Origin: JBBBNV01 sp037137075
Lineage (GTDB): Bacteria > Bacillota > Bacilli > Paenibacillales > NBRC-103111
Direction: 5' to 3'
DNA length: 64,000 bases
NCBI RefSeq assembly: GCF_037137075.1
Contig: NZ_JBBBNV010000008.1
Span: 108,505-172,504 of the forward strand
Shown: positions 1-8,402 of the stretch, one piece after another
How the letters are laid out: each line of letters starts with the position of its first letter
How positions within the stretch are numbered: the first letter of the stretch is position 1
Translations under genes and position numbers: made by a program
The notes under the pieces: generated by a model
Told to the model about the DNA's origin: nothing
What the model saw: only the letters and a program-made list of their open reading frames with translations
Databases searched by the model: none

Positions 1-1065
1 CGCGATCAGCCCCGCCGCGGTAGGGGCTCCGCCCGTTTCCGCTGTGCGGGCAATCAGCTCCTTCTTCTCCAGAATCGCGCCGCGGGCGGGCTTGGCCTGC
101 ACCGTTTCCGGACCGATATAGACGCTGCGGCTGCGGGCGGAGGGAAGTATATTTTGATGAAGCAGGGTGTGCAGTGCGGCATGATACGCTTCGTTCAGCC
201 GTTCCAGCGGGTAGGCGGACACGGTCAACGCTGCGACGGCGTCGGTGCCGAAGGTAAGCGACAGCTTGTGCAGCGCGGTCTCCAGCCGGTCAGCCAAGGC
301 ATACAGGGAAGGACCCGTCCGCTCCCAGTCCTCCGCCAGTGTCATGACAGCAATCAGCTCCTGTCCGTTCTTCTCGCTGCGGAAGCTGAATACCTGGCTG
401 TTTTTTGTACGGCACAGCTCGTTGAGCGCATTGGTCAGAGCGAAATAAAGGGCATGAGCGTCTCCCGCGAACCGGATGCCGCAGACGTCATCGAAGTTCA
501 GCACCTCAATGATGGCCGCGCGGAGCTGGCCTTGTCCGGAGCCGATTGCATACAGCTTGTCCAGCTCGCTGATTTGGTGGAAGCGCCCCGAGCTGTGAAT
601 CAGCGACGAGAACACCTTTTCCTTGATTAGCGGCGCGGAAATGTTGTGGAGAATGCTGCTGTTGATTTGCTCCTCCCGCCGTGCGGCTTCCTCCTGAAGC
701 TGGCGCACGGCTTCCCCCAAGGCTTGATTCAGCTCCGTTCGTTTAATCGGCTTGAGCAAATAATCCAGTGCGCCGTAACGTAAGGCATGCTTGGCATACT
801 CGAATTCATCAAAGCCGCTGACGACGATGTACTTGGCTTCGGGCAGTACCTGCCGCGCCTGCTCAAGAAACTCGCCGCCGCTTAAGTAGGGCATCTTCAT
901 GTCCACAAAGACGATATCCGGCTTCAGCGCCTGAAGCTGTTCGAGACCGGCCCTGCCGTCCGCAGCCTCATGAATGCTGCGGACTTCAAGCTGATCCCAG
1001 AGAGCGAGCGCCCGAATGGCCTGGCGCGCAGGCTCTTCATCATCAATAATTAATGCGCTAAACAT
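1..1065 (-). CDS. YesN-type response regulator (C-terminus beyond the left edge)
   Basis: Reading frame stays open on the minus strand to base 1, so 355 codons are visible and the C-terminus is missing. The N-terminus is a receiver domain: acidic pair at residues 8-10, phospho-acceptor D55 in FVDMKMP, and the conserved Lys in DYLLKPIKR. The following linker region fits the middle part of YesN-like regulators, whose AraC-type DNA-binding domain would lie outside the window. The start ATG overlaps the end of the upstream histidine kinase by 8 bases, so the two genes are translationally coupled. By family the pair senses an extracytoplasmic sugar signal and controls transport or glycosidase genes; the target is inferred from the neighbours. 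Confidence 0.88.
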   Translation of the reverse strand, partial: MFSALIIDDEEPARQAIRALALWDQLEVRSIHEAADGRAGLEQLQALKPDIVFVDMKMPYLSGGEFLEQARQVLPEAKYIVVSGFDEFEYAKHALRYGALDYLLKPIKRTELNQALGEAVRQLQEEAARREEQINSSILHNISAPLIKEKVFSSLIHSSGRFHQISELDKLYAIGSGQGQLRAAIIEVLNFDDVCGIRFAGDAHALYFALTNALNELCRTKNSQVFSFRSEKNGQELIAVMTLAEDWERTGPSLYALADRLETALHKLSLTFGTDAVAALTVSAYPLERLNEAYHAALHTLLHQNILPSARSRSVYIGPETVQAKPARGAILEKKELIARTAETGGAPTAAGLIA

Positions 1066-2866
1066 TAGGCCCCCCCAATCTCCGGTCGAAGGGAAGCTTG
1101 ACCTGAACCTCCGTGCCTTGTCCCGGGGTGCTGGACATACGGAGCCGGGCATGGCTGCCGTACATCAGCTTCAAGCGGGCGCTTACATTGGTAAGCCCGA
1201 TGTTTTCCCGCTGCGGGAGGTCTGCTCGTTCCAGCACGTCCGTCATCCATGCAAGGCGCTCGGGACTCATGCCGGGACCATTGTCGCGGACGCGCAGCAC
1301 GATCAGCTCCTCCTGCCGCCAGCCTTCGATATGAATGCGAATCGGCTGCGACATTTGCTCCAGGCCGTGTTTAATGGCGTTTTCCGCGAGCACCTGAAGC
1401 AGCATTTTGGGCACAGGGGCGGTCATGATGTCGGGGGCCAGATCATATTCGACGTGCAGACGGGCGCCGAAGCGGGCCTTTTGCAGCATGAAATAATTGG
1501 TTACATGGGCAACCTCATCGTTTATTTTCACCTGATCGCCCTCCTTTATGCAGTAGCGTAACGTGGAAGCCAGCGCTTCCACCATATCGTACATGTCATA
1601 CAAGCCATGCTGAATGGCCTTGGTGGATAACGCCTGCAGGGCATTGTACAGAAAATGAGGATTAATCTGCGCTTCCAGCGCCTCGAGGCGCGCGTTTTTC
1701 TCGTTCAGCTCAATTTCGTACCGCTCTTTGATAAGCTCGTTGATGCGCAGCATCATTTGATTGAATTTGCGGGACAGATTGGCAATCTCATCGGTGCCGT
1801 CGATTTCCGTAATCACATTGAAATTGCCGTCTCCGAGCTGATAAATTCCTTGAGAGAACCGTTTTAACCGCCGGGTAATGACCCCCGAGACGAGAATGAC
1901 AATCACGATAAACAGCACAAACAGACCGCCGCCGAGCAGCAAATTAAAGCGGCGGGCTCTGGCCGCGTCCTCGTTGAGCACACTGGTCGGCGTGAGCGTA
2001 ACGAGTCGCCACCGGCTGTGCAGGGATGTATTGCCAATGGCCATTAGATCGGTTCTTCCCTGACGCCAAGCCAAATGGGCGGAGCTTCCCGGCAAGGGCG
2101 ATAGCCCGGCCAGCAGATTCGGAACAGATAGGCCGTTCCAAGGTCCGGATAAATAGTACGGCACGCCGCCTTCGTCGAAGAAGCCGGTATACCCGCCCTG
2201 CCGGCCCGATAAATCGCCGATAATCCGCTGCAGCTCATTCGTATTCAGTGTGATGGAGATAGCGGCAAGAGGTCTTTTGTCCGAGATGTTAATCAGAATG
2301 CGGTGGTAGGTCAAAAAATTGCGCCCGTTTGTGCCCGAGGAGGGCGGATCGGCGGCGAGGCCGGAGCGGATGCTGCGGAACTGCTTGTTGCCCAGCGCCT
2401 CCTGATACCAGGACTGGGCCGGTATGTGCTGCCCCGATTCCTGACGTAAATTAATCAGAGAGCGGGAGATGGTGAAGACCTGTCCGCTTGCGGGGGTGTA
2501 GAGGGACAGCTCTTCCACATCGTCACGGGAGTAGAACAGGTTGCGCAGCTGGTTTTGAATGTAAAATTGACTCAAATAATCGCCGGAGTACAGGGCATTC
2601 ATAAATTGCTCGTCCTTGCGCGGGGACAAGGAGAAATCGTCTAACTGGCTTAAATAATTGTCCAGATTCTGATTAACGAGCTTCAATATTTCTTCATGCC
2701 CGGTAATGAAGTTGTGTTCAATGGTCTCGGTCGTCTGTTTATAGAATACGAAGGCCGGAATCAGGACGATAAACAGCACGACCCACGCGAACACAAAAAT
2801 AAGCTGGTTGCGCAGCCGGCTTGTAATCCGCAGCTTGACCCGGCGAAGGGCTTGCATAATCCACAT
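1058..2866 (-). CDS. YesM-type sensor histidine kinase
   Basis: 602-residue membrane sensor kinase of the His_kinase (PF06580) class. Two membrane segments (about residues 18-45 and 309-335) flank a large extracytoplasmic sensing domain of the dCache type. A HAMP linker follows, then the phospho-acceptor motif QINPHFLYNAL and an HATPase domain with DNGPGM and GTEVQVKLP. The start is supported by an AGGATGGGG ribosome site about 12 bases upstream. Its partner is the overlapping YesN-like regulator. In this family the ligand often reaches the sensor directly or via a sugar-binding lipoprotein; the alpha-xylosidase gene just upstream on the same strand suggests a plant-polysaccharide sugar, which is inference. 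Confidence 0.92.
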   Translation of the reverse strand: MWIMQALRRVKLRITSRLRNQLIFVFAWVVLFIVLIPAFVFYKQTTETIEHNFITGHEEILKLVNQNLDNYLSQLDDFSLSPRKDEQFMNALYSGDYLSQFYIQNQLRNLFYSRDDVEELSLYTPASGQVFTISRSLINLRQESGQHIPAQSWYQEALGNKQFRSIRSGLAADPPSSGTNGRNFLTYHRILINISDKRPLAAISITLNTNELQRIIGDLSGRQGGYTGFFDEGGVPYYLSGPWNGLSVPNLLAGLSPLPGSSAHLAWRQGRTDLMAIGNTSLHSRWRLVTLTPTSVLNEDAARARRFNLLLGGGLFVLFIVIVILVSGVITRRLKRFSQGIYQLGDGNFNVITEIDGTDEIANLSRKFNQMMLRINELIKERYEIELNEKNARLEALEAQINPHFLYNALQALSTKAIQHGLYDMYDMVEALASTLRYCIKEGDQVKINDEVAHVTNYFMLQKARFGARLHVEYDLAPDIMTAPVPKMLLQVLAENAIKHGLEQMSQPIRIHIEGWRQEELIVLRVRDNGPGMSPERLAWMTDVLERADLPQRENIGLTNVSARLKLMYGSHARLRMSSTPGQGTEVQVKLPFDRRLGGPNV

Positions 2867-2935
2867 GGTTTATTTCACACCCCATCCTTCTGAGATGATT
2901 ACAACTATAAGCAAGAACGGCGGTTAAGCACAAGC

Positions 2936-2967
2936 AGTCCCCAGGATGGTTGCCCATCGTGGGGACT
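2936..2967. terminator. Strong hairpin between the alpha-xylosidase and kinase genes
   Basis: Arms 2936-2949 and 2954-2967 pair over 13 of 14 positions, with one mismatch and a GCAA loop on the minus strand. There is no U tract, so it may be an RNA-processing or stability structure and not an intrinsic terminator. The rest of the 2867-3148 spacer shows nothing recognisable. Confidence 0.35.
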
Positions 2968-3148
2968 TGCCGGGAAGCTGCTTGCCAAATCATAGGGCGG
3001 ATCATACGGGACGAAGGCTGCCTGCCGCTTCCCGCCGTACACCTGGCGCAGCGCTGCACCCGCGAGCAGGCGATCAACCCCGCGGGATGTGTTTCATGGC
3101 GGCAGTAGGCGAACGCGGCGGCAGCGGGAGCTTCAGCAGGGCGTATAG

Positions 3149-5485
3149 TTACAGCTCCAGCTCTATATGAGCCGCAGCCAGACTGTCGGGCGTCAGCCGT
3201 GTACCGGCCTGCTCGGCTGATGCCGAACCGCCCTTCACCGCAGAGACAGGGGAGCTCACGCCGCGCAGCAGCACGCTCCAGCGTTTGCCTGCGCCCTCAG
3301 CGGAAATCGTCAGCTTGCGGCCGTTGCGGGCGGCTGTTACTTGCAGCTCCGGCGTTCCTTGCATGGAACGCACTGTGGCAGTGGCGGATTGTCCGTCCTC
3401 AAGAGCGAAGAGCTGCAGCTCCACGCCTTCCGCGAAATCATAATCCGGACGCCGGTTGTCCGCTCCTACTGCGATAAGGGAGTTCGGGCGGACATACAGC
3501 GGGATGCTCATGTAGTCGACCTGCTCTTTCACCCAAGTACCGCCTTCGCGAGTCTGGCCGGTGAGGAAATGCGTCCAGGTGCCCCGGGGCAGGTAATACG
3601 TGCCGATGCCTTCTTCATTGAACACCGGCGCGACAAGAAGATCTCCGCCAAGCATATATTGTCGATCCAAGTAATCGCAGTTCGGATCGTCTCCGAACTC
3701 CAGCACCATCGCCCGCATGGCGGGAATTCCCTGCTCGGTGGCCTGGACAGCCGCGTCGAACAAATACGGCATCAGGCTGCATTTCAACTTGGTGAAGAAG
3801 CGGGTGACATCGACGGCTTCTTCATCATATACCCACGGCACCCGATACGATTTGCTGCCGTGCAGGCGGCTGTGGCTGGATAAGAGACCGAATGCCAGCC
3901 AGCGTTTGTACACATCGGCGGTAGCGGTGTTCTCGAAGCCGCCGATGTCATGGCTCCAGAAGCCGAAGCCGGATAAGCCCAAGGACAGCCCGCCGCGCAG
4001 GCTTTCGGCCATGGATTCATAGGTGGCGTAGCAATCGCCGCCCCAGTGGACCGGAAACTGCTGGCCGCCTACCGTAGCGGAGCGGGCGAATACGGCCGCT
4101 TCGTTTTTGCCGAGCTTTTCTTCCAGCACTTCAAACACCGCTTTGTTATATAAGAAGGTGTAATAGTTGTGCATTTTGAACGGATCGGAGCCGTCATAAT
4201 ACACGACATCGGTCGGGATGCGCTCGCCGAAGTCGGTCTTGAAGCTGTCCACTCCCATATCCACCAAGCCGCGCAGCTTATCCTGAAACCATTGTACAGC
4301 CGCAGGGTTGGTGAAATCGATAACCCCCATGCCCGGCTGCCACAAATCCCACTGCCATACATCGCCGTTCGGTTTTTTGATCAGGTAGCCGAGCTTCTTG
4401 CCTTCCGTGAACATGTGGGAGCGCTGAGCGATGTAGGGATTAATCCAGACGCAGATCTTAAGCCCCTTGTCCTTCAACCGCTGAAGCATTCCTGCAGGAT
4501 CGGGGAACACGCGCTTATCCCATTCGAAGTCGCACCAATGGAACTCGCGCATCCAGAAGCAGTCGAAGTGAAACACATGCAGCGGTAAATCGCGCTCAGC
4601 CATGCCGTCGATGAAGCTGTTTACAGTCGTCTCGTCATAATTGGTCGTGAAGGAGGTCGTCAGCCACAGGCCGAAGGTCCAGGCGGGCGGCAGGGCAGGC
4701 TTGCCGGTCAGGGCCGTATACTTGTTTAATACCTCTTTCATTGTCGGTCCGTTCAGGATGTAATAGTCCAGCGATTCCCCTTCCACGCTGAACTGTGTCT
4801 TGGAAACCTTCTCCGATGCCACTTCGAAGGAAACCTGCTCGGGATGATTCACGAAGACACCGTAGCCTTTGTTCGTTACATAGAACGGAATGTTCTTGTA
4901 GGCCTGCTCGGTGCTTGTGCCGCCGTCTTTATTCCAGGTATCCACGACCTGGCCGTTTTTTACAAACGGGGTGAACCGTTCGCCGAGGCCATACACATAC
5001 TCGCCGACGCCCAGATCCAGCTCTTCGCGCATATAGGCGGTTCCCGTATCCGACTTTACGTAGCCCATGCCTTTGAAGCCGCTGCCCGTAATGCGCCGGC
5101 CGTCGCGAAGGAAATCTACAGCCCAAGGGCTTCCCTTGCGAATACGGACCGTCAGCCCGCCGCTTGCAAGCGCTACGCTCTCTTCCGCTTCGCTGATCTG
5201 CACCGGATGCGCTTGAGACTCTTCCAGCTCGAATGCCGGGCCATGGTCTTCCACACCTTGATGGTGGAACAGCTGCACCCGGATAACATCCGGCATCGGG
5301 GAGGAGAATCTGACGGTGAGCAGCATCGTATCCAGCATGCCGGAGCGGTCTGCAATTGGCCGTGGGGAAGCGTATACTGTCACAGAGCGGCTATCCATTT
5401 CAAAATCATGTGCTTGAACAGGCGCGAGCACCTGCAGGCCTTGGCGGATAAGCCAGTTGCCGTCGCTAATTTTCATGGCGATCAT
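3149..5485 (-). CDS. yicI: Alpha-xylosidase, glycoside hydrolase family 31 (YicI type)
   Basis: 778 residues, close to the 772 of E. coli YicI, which it follows along its length. The catalytic nucleophile is D418 in KTDFGERIP and the probable acid/base is D484 in HWGGDCYA. YicI-specific stretches include GFWSHDIGGFENTA and SSHSRLHGSKSYR. YicI enzymes release alpha-linked xylose from the non-reducing end, for example isoprimeverose from xyloglucan. No signal peptide is present, so it is cytoplasmic and acts on imported oligosaccharides. It is divergent from an AraC-type regulator, its likely controller, and lies upstream of the YesM/YesN genes on the same strand with a 280-base gap. Confidence 0.93.
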   Translation of the reverse strand: MIAMKISDGNWLIRQGLQVLAPVQAHDFEMDSRSVTVYASPRPIADRSGMLDTMLLTVRFSSPMPDVIRVQLFHHQGVEDHGPAFELEESQAHPVQISEAEESVALASGGLTVRIRKGSPWAVDFLRDGRRITGSGFKGMGYVKSDTGTAYMREELDLGVGEYVYGLGERFTPFVKNGQVVDTWNKDGGTSTEQAYKNIPFYVTNKGYGVFVNHPEQVSFEVASEKVSKTQFSVEGESLDYYILNGPTMKEVLNKYTALTGKPALPPAWTFGLWLTTSFTTNYDETTVNSFIDGMAERDLPLHVFHFDCFWMREFHWCDFEWDKRVFPDPAGMLQRLKDKGLKICVWINPYIAQRSHMFTEGKKLGYLIKKPNGDVWQWDLWQPGMGVIDFTNPAAVQWFQDKLRGLVDMGVDSFKTDFGERIPTDVVYYDGSDPFKMHNYYTFLYNKAVFEVLEEKLGKNEAAVFARSATVGGQQFPVHWGGDCYATYESMAESLRGGLSLGLSGFGFWSHDIGGFENTATADVYKRWLAFGLLSSHSRLHGSKSYRVPWVYDEEAVDVTRFFTKLKCSLMPYLFDAAVQATEQGIPAMRAMVLEFGDDPNCDYLDRQYMLGGDLLVAPVFNEEGIGTYYLPRGTWTHFLTGQTREGGTWVKEQVDYMSIPLYVRPNSLIAVGADNRRPDYDFAEGVELQLFALEDGQSATATVRSMQGTPELQVTAARNGRKLTISAEGAGKRWSVLLRGVSSPVSAVKGGSASAEQAGTRLTPDSLAAAHIELEL

Positions 5486-5518
5486 ACCTTTCTGAAGTAG
5501 GAATAGAAACGAAAATAC

Positions 5519-5548
5519 TTGTTATTAATGCCATTATACTGATATAAT
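5519..5548 (+). promoter_or_regulatory. Candidate sigma-A promoter of the AraC regulator
   Basis: TTGTTA, 18-base spacer, TATAAT, about 80 bases before the GTG start. The same 143-base divergent spacer must also hold the alpha-xylosidase promoter, for which only a minus-strand TATAAT (5533-5538) is visible. Confidence 0.45.
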
Positions 5549-5628
5549 TTGGCCTAATTCTTGCAAAATCATGACCGTTTGTAACACAATTTTGATAATT
5601 CTTGTTGGCAGAGGGGAGGGGAAGGGCC

Positions 5629-6549
5629 GTGGATCAATTCGAGCGGCAGCGGCTTCGCGAGCAGCGGCGGCACGGGGACGCCATGTTTCCGCTGCACGTG
5701 TACCGCATGGAGCAGGCTCCCGGGGAGACGGTGGTTGACTGTCACTGGCATGAGGAGGCGGAGTTTCTAATCGTGACACGGGGCGGTGCGCTGTTTCAAA
5801 TAGATACCTCGTATGTGGAAGTTACGGCTGGCGAAGCCGTGTTTGTTCACGGCGGGGAGGTTCATGCTGGCCATGCGCTGGGCACGGAGGGCTGCGATTT
5901 CTGGGCGATCGTGTTCGATTGGAATTTGATTGGCGGCGGAATGCTGGATGCGGTGCAGCGGAGATTCATCGCCCCGCTGGCCGAGCATCGGCTCACCCTT
6001 CCCCGGCATTGGAAAGGCGAAGGGGACTGGGAAAGAGCTGTGCTGGACTGCCTGCATCAAATCGTCGGGGCTTTTCAAGGTCGGCGCGAAGGCTTCGAGC
6101 TGCTTGTCAAAGCACAGCTGCTGCTTATTCTGCACGAGGTCGCGGCTGCAGAGAAATGGAGCGCGCGCCGTCCGGTCAGCCCGCAGGATGCGGCGAAGGT
6201 AGAGCGCCTGAAGGCCGTGCTGACCCGGGTGCAGACAGACTACCGCGGGCGTATCCGCACCCGCGATTTGGCGGACGCGGCCCATATGAGCGAGGGGCAG
6301 TTTTGCCGCTTTTTCAAATCGATGACCCGTAAAACGCCTGTGGAGTACATGAATGCCTACCGGGTAAATCAGGCGGCGCTGCTCCTGCGGCAGAACGATT
6401 GGAAGGTGTCCGATGTGGCGCTGGAGGTCGGCTTCGATAACTTCAGCTATTTCATTAAGGTATTCCGTTCCCAATACGGCTGCACACCTTCCGAGTACCG
6501 GCGGGGCATCAGCCGGGAGGCGGCGGGCGGTACCGCGGGGGAGTTATAG
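5629..6549 (+). CDS. AraC-family transcriptional regulator with cupin sensor domain
   Basis: 306 residues from a GTG start preceded by a long purine-rich ribosome site (5611-5625); a TTG 27 bases further up is in frame but lies before that site. The N-terminal cupin-like half (PGETVVDCHWHEEAEFLIV, then VFVHGGEVHAG) is the usual sugar-binding and dimerisation domain. The C-terminal 100 residues hold two helix-turn-helix motifs, with the family signature around VALEVGFDNFSYFIKVFR and YGCTPSEYR. It is divergent from the GH31 alpha-xylosidase and upstream of the GH4 and lipoprotein genes, so it probably activates one or both sets in response to their sugar. Confidence 0.9.
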   Translation: MDQFERQRLREQRRHGDAMFPLHVYRMEQAPGETVVDCHWHEEAEFLIVTRGGALFQIDTSYVEVTAGEAVFVHGGEVHAGHALGTEGCDFWAIVFDWNLIGGGMLDAVQRRFIAPLAEHRLTLPRHWKGEGDWERAVLDCLHQIVGAFQGRREGFELLVKAQLLLILHEVAAAEKWSARRPVSPQDAAKVERLKAVLTRVQTDYRGRIRTRDLADAAHMSEGQFCRFFKSMTRKTPVEYMNAYRVNQAALLLRQNDWKVSDVALEVGFDNFSYFIKVFRSQYGCTPSEYRRGISREAAGGTAGEL

Positions 6550-6678
6550 GCTTTTTGCTTAAAGAAGCCGGAAAGAACCATCGCCTGGGGACAGGCCGAG
6601 GCAGCCCGGCAAGCGGTGATGAGCACCCGTCTTTGGGCAGGCGCTCTGACGGCAGAAGGGGAAGCAGCGTCCGTTAAT

Positions 6679-6692
6679 TGTTAGCGCTTTCT
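6679..6692. promoter_or_regulatory. cre-like catabolite-repression site upstream of GH4
   Basis: TGTTAGCGCTTTCT matches most positions of the Bacillus CcpA operator (TGWNANCGNTNNCA), including the central AGCGCT. It lies 142 bases before the GH4 start, in a spacer (6550-6833) that otherwise shows no gene. CcpA binding is inferred. Confidence 0.5.
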
Positions 6693-6833
6693 TTTTTGTC
6701 CGATTTCGCCTATCTAAATGGCATGAATCGCCCGTTACTTTCCTGATGTCAGCCTCTACAATGAAATTATTACACCTTAGCATGATTGTTTTGCACCCTG
6801 GTGCAGCAGAGAAACCGGCGGGAGGGAATACCA

Positions 6834-8225
6834 ATGGCAAACCAAAACCCGAAAAGCAAAAACTTAACCATCACCTATATTGGAGGCGGTTCCAAAGGCT
6901 GGGCATGGGGGCTGATGAGTGATTTGGCCGTAGAGCCCGAGCTGGCCGGAACGGTCCGATTATACGATATTGATGCGGAATCCGCTCAAAATAATGCCAT
7001 TATCGGAAACCGGTTATCCCAGCGTCCGGATGTTGTGGGAAACTGGACATATGAGGCTGTTCTCAGCTTGTCCGAAGCGCTGGAGGGAACCGATTTCGTC
7101 ATTATTTCCATTGTGCCGGGCTCGCTGGAAGAGATGAGGACGGATGTGCATCTGCCGGAGGAATACGGCATTTATCAATCCGTCGGCGACACCGTAGGTC
7201 CGGGCGGACTGATGCGGGCGCTGCGCACAATCCCGATTTATACCGATATCGCCAAGCACATTGAGCGGTATGCGCCGGAGGCATGGGTCATTAACTACAC
7301 CAACCCGATGACACTGTGCGTGCGGACACTATATGCGGCGTTCCCGGGCATCAAAGCGTTCGGCTGCTGTCATGAGGTGTTCGGCACCCAGAAGCTGATG
7401 GCCAAAATGCTGACCGAGCTCCACGGGGAGCAGGATGTCAAACGGGAAGACATCAAGGTCAATGTGCTTGGGATTAACCATTTTACATGGCTGGACAGTG
7501 CGACCTATCAAGGCCGGGACTTGTTCCCGCTGTATCGCGATTTGTCCATCCAGTATGCGGAGGAAGGCTTCGAGCTGAGAGATAAGGGGCACTGGATGAA
7601 CAGCACGTTCTCTTCGGCCAACCGCATTCATTTCGACCTGTTTAACAAATACGGGTTGATTGCAGCCGCAGGAGACAGGCATTTGGCGGAGTTTATGCCG
7701 CTGAACTGGTACTTGAAGGACCCCGAAACGGTCAAAAGCTGGAAGTTCGGTCTGACGACCGTCGACTGGCGGGTGAAGAACAAGGTCCAGCTGCTGGAAA
7801 AAGCGGGCCGTCTCGTCAGGGGCGAGCAGGAGTTCGAGCTGAAAGAAACCGGCGAAGAAGGCGTGAAGATGATCAAAGCCCTGCTCGGCCTGGGTGAATT
7901 GGCTACCAATGTGAACCTTCCGAACCAAGGCCAGCTTGGCGGTGTGCCGCTTGGCGCCGTTGTAGAGACCAACGCTCTGTTCAGCGAGGCTTCTCTTCGC
8001 CCGGTCATGGCGGGTACGCTGCCTGCGGCAGTCAACGCTCTTGTCAACCGGCATGTGCTGAATCAGGAGACGATTCTAGAGGCGGCTTTGACGAAAAATA
8101 AAGCTTTGGCGCTGGCCGCAATGCTAAACGATCCGTTAGCTTCCTCCATTCCTCCGGATCAGGCGACAGAAATGTTTAACCGGATGTTCGAGGCAACGAA
8201 GCGTTATCTCCCGGGCTGGGAATAG
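6834..8225 (+). CDS. lplD: GH4 glycosidase, LplD-type alpha-galacturonidase
   Basis: 463 residues from an ATG with a GGGAGGG ribosome site 7 bases upstream; an earlier in-frame ATG at 6786 lacks one. The Rossmann fold starts with TYIGGGSKGWA, the NAD-binding loop of GH4 enzymes. The Mn-binding and catalytic region shows CCHEVFGTQ and GINHFTWL. GH4 enzymes cleave by an NAD- and Mn-dependent oxidation/elimination route. From memory the sequence runs parallel to B. subtilis LplD, an alpha-galacturonidase, through GDTVGPGG, VINYTNPM and LGLGELVTN-like blocks. In this locus it would process imported pectin-type oligosaccharides. Alpha-galactosidase is the main alternative. Confidence 0.88.
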   Translation: MANQNPKSKNLTITYIGGGSKGWAWGLMSDLAVEPELAGTVRLYDIDAESAQNNAIIGNRLSQRPDVVGNWTYEAVLSLSEALEGTDFVIISIVPGSLEEMRTDVHLPEEYGIYQSVGDTVGPGGLMRALRTIPIYTDIAKHIERYAPEAWVINYTNPMTLCVRTLYAAFPGIKAFGCCHEVFGTQKLMAKMLTELHGEQDVKREDIKVNVLGINHFTWLDSATYQGRDLFPLYRDLSIQYAEEGFELRDKGHWMNSTFSSANRIHFDLFNKYGLIAAAGDRHLAEFMPLNWYLKDPETVKSWKFGLTTVDWRVKNKVQLLEKAGRLVRGEQEFELKETGEEGVKMIKALLGLGELATNVNLPNQGQLGGVPLGAVVETNALFSEASLRPVMAGTLPAAVNALVNRHVLNQETILEAALTKNKALALAAMLNDPLASSIPPDQATEMFNRMFEATKRYLPGWE

Positions 8226-8347
8226 AGTCCGCATCCGTTTGTTGAGGGCAGGCCCGAAGGCTGTCCCGATGGCATCCGCAATGCTGAACAGGCAAGGCGG
8301 ATGCCGGGCGTATGGCGCCGGATGGGACCCTAGTAAACACTGCTTTT

Positions 8348-8361
8348 TGTAAGCGATTTCT
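8348..8361. promoter_or_regulatory. cre-like site upstream of the binding-protein gene
   Basis: TGTAAGCGATTTCT fits the CcpA operator consensus at all but the last position. It lies 41 bases before the lipoprotein start, in the 177-base gap after GH4, and could separate regulation of the two genes. Confidence 0.5.
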
Positions 8362-8402
8362 AGAAAACACAACGCGAAAAAGACAAAAGGGGCTGTTACA
8401 AA

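Noticed and set aside
1016..1561. Plus-strand 181-codon frame over the regulator/kinase junction
   Set aside because: Antisense to two well-recognised two-component genes that overlap here.
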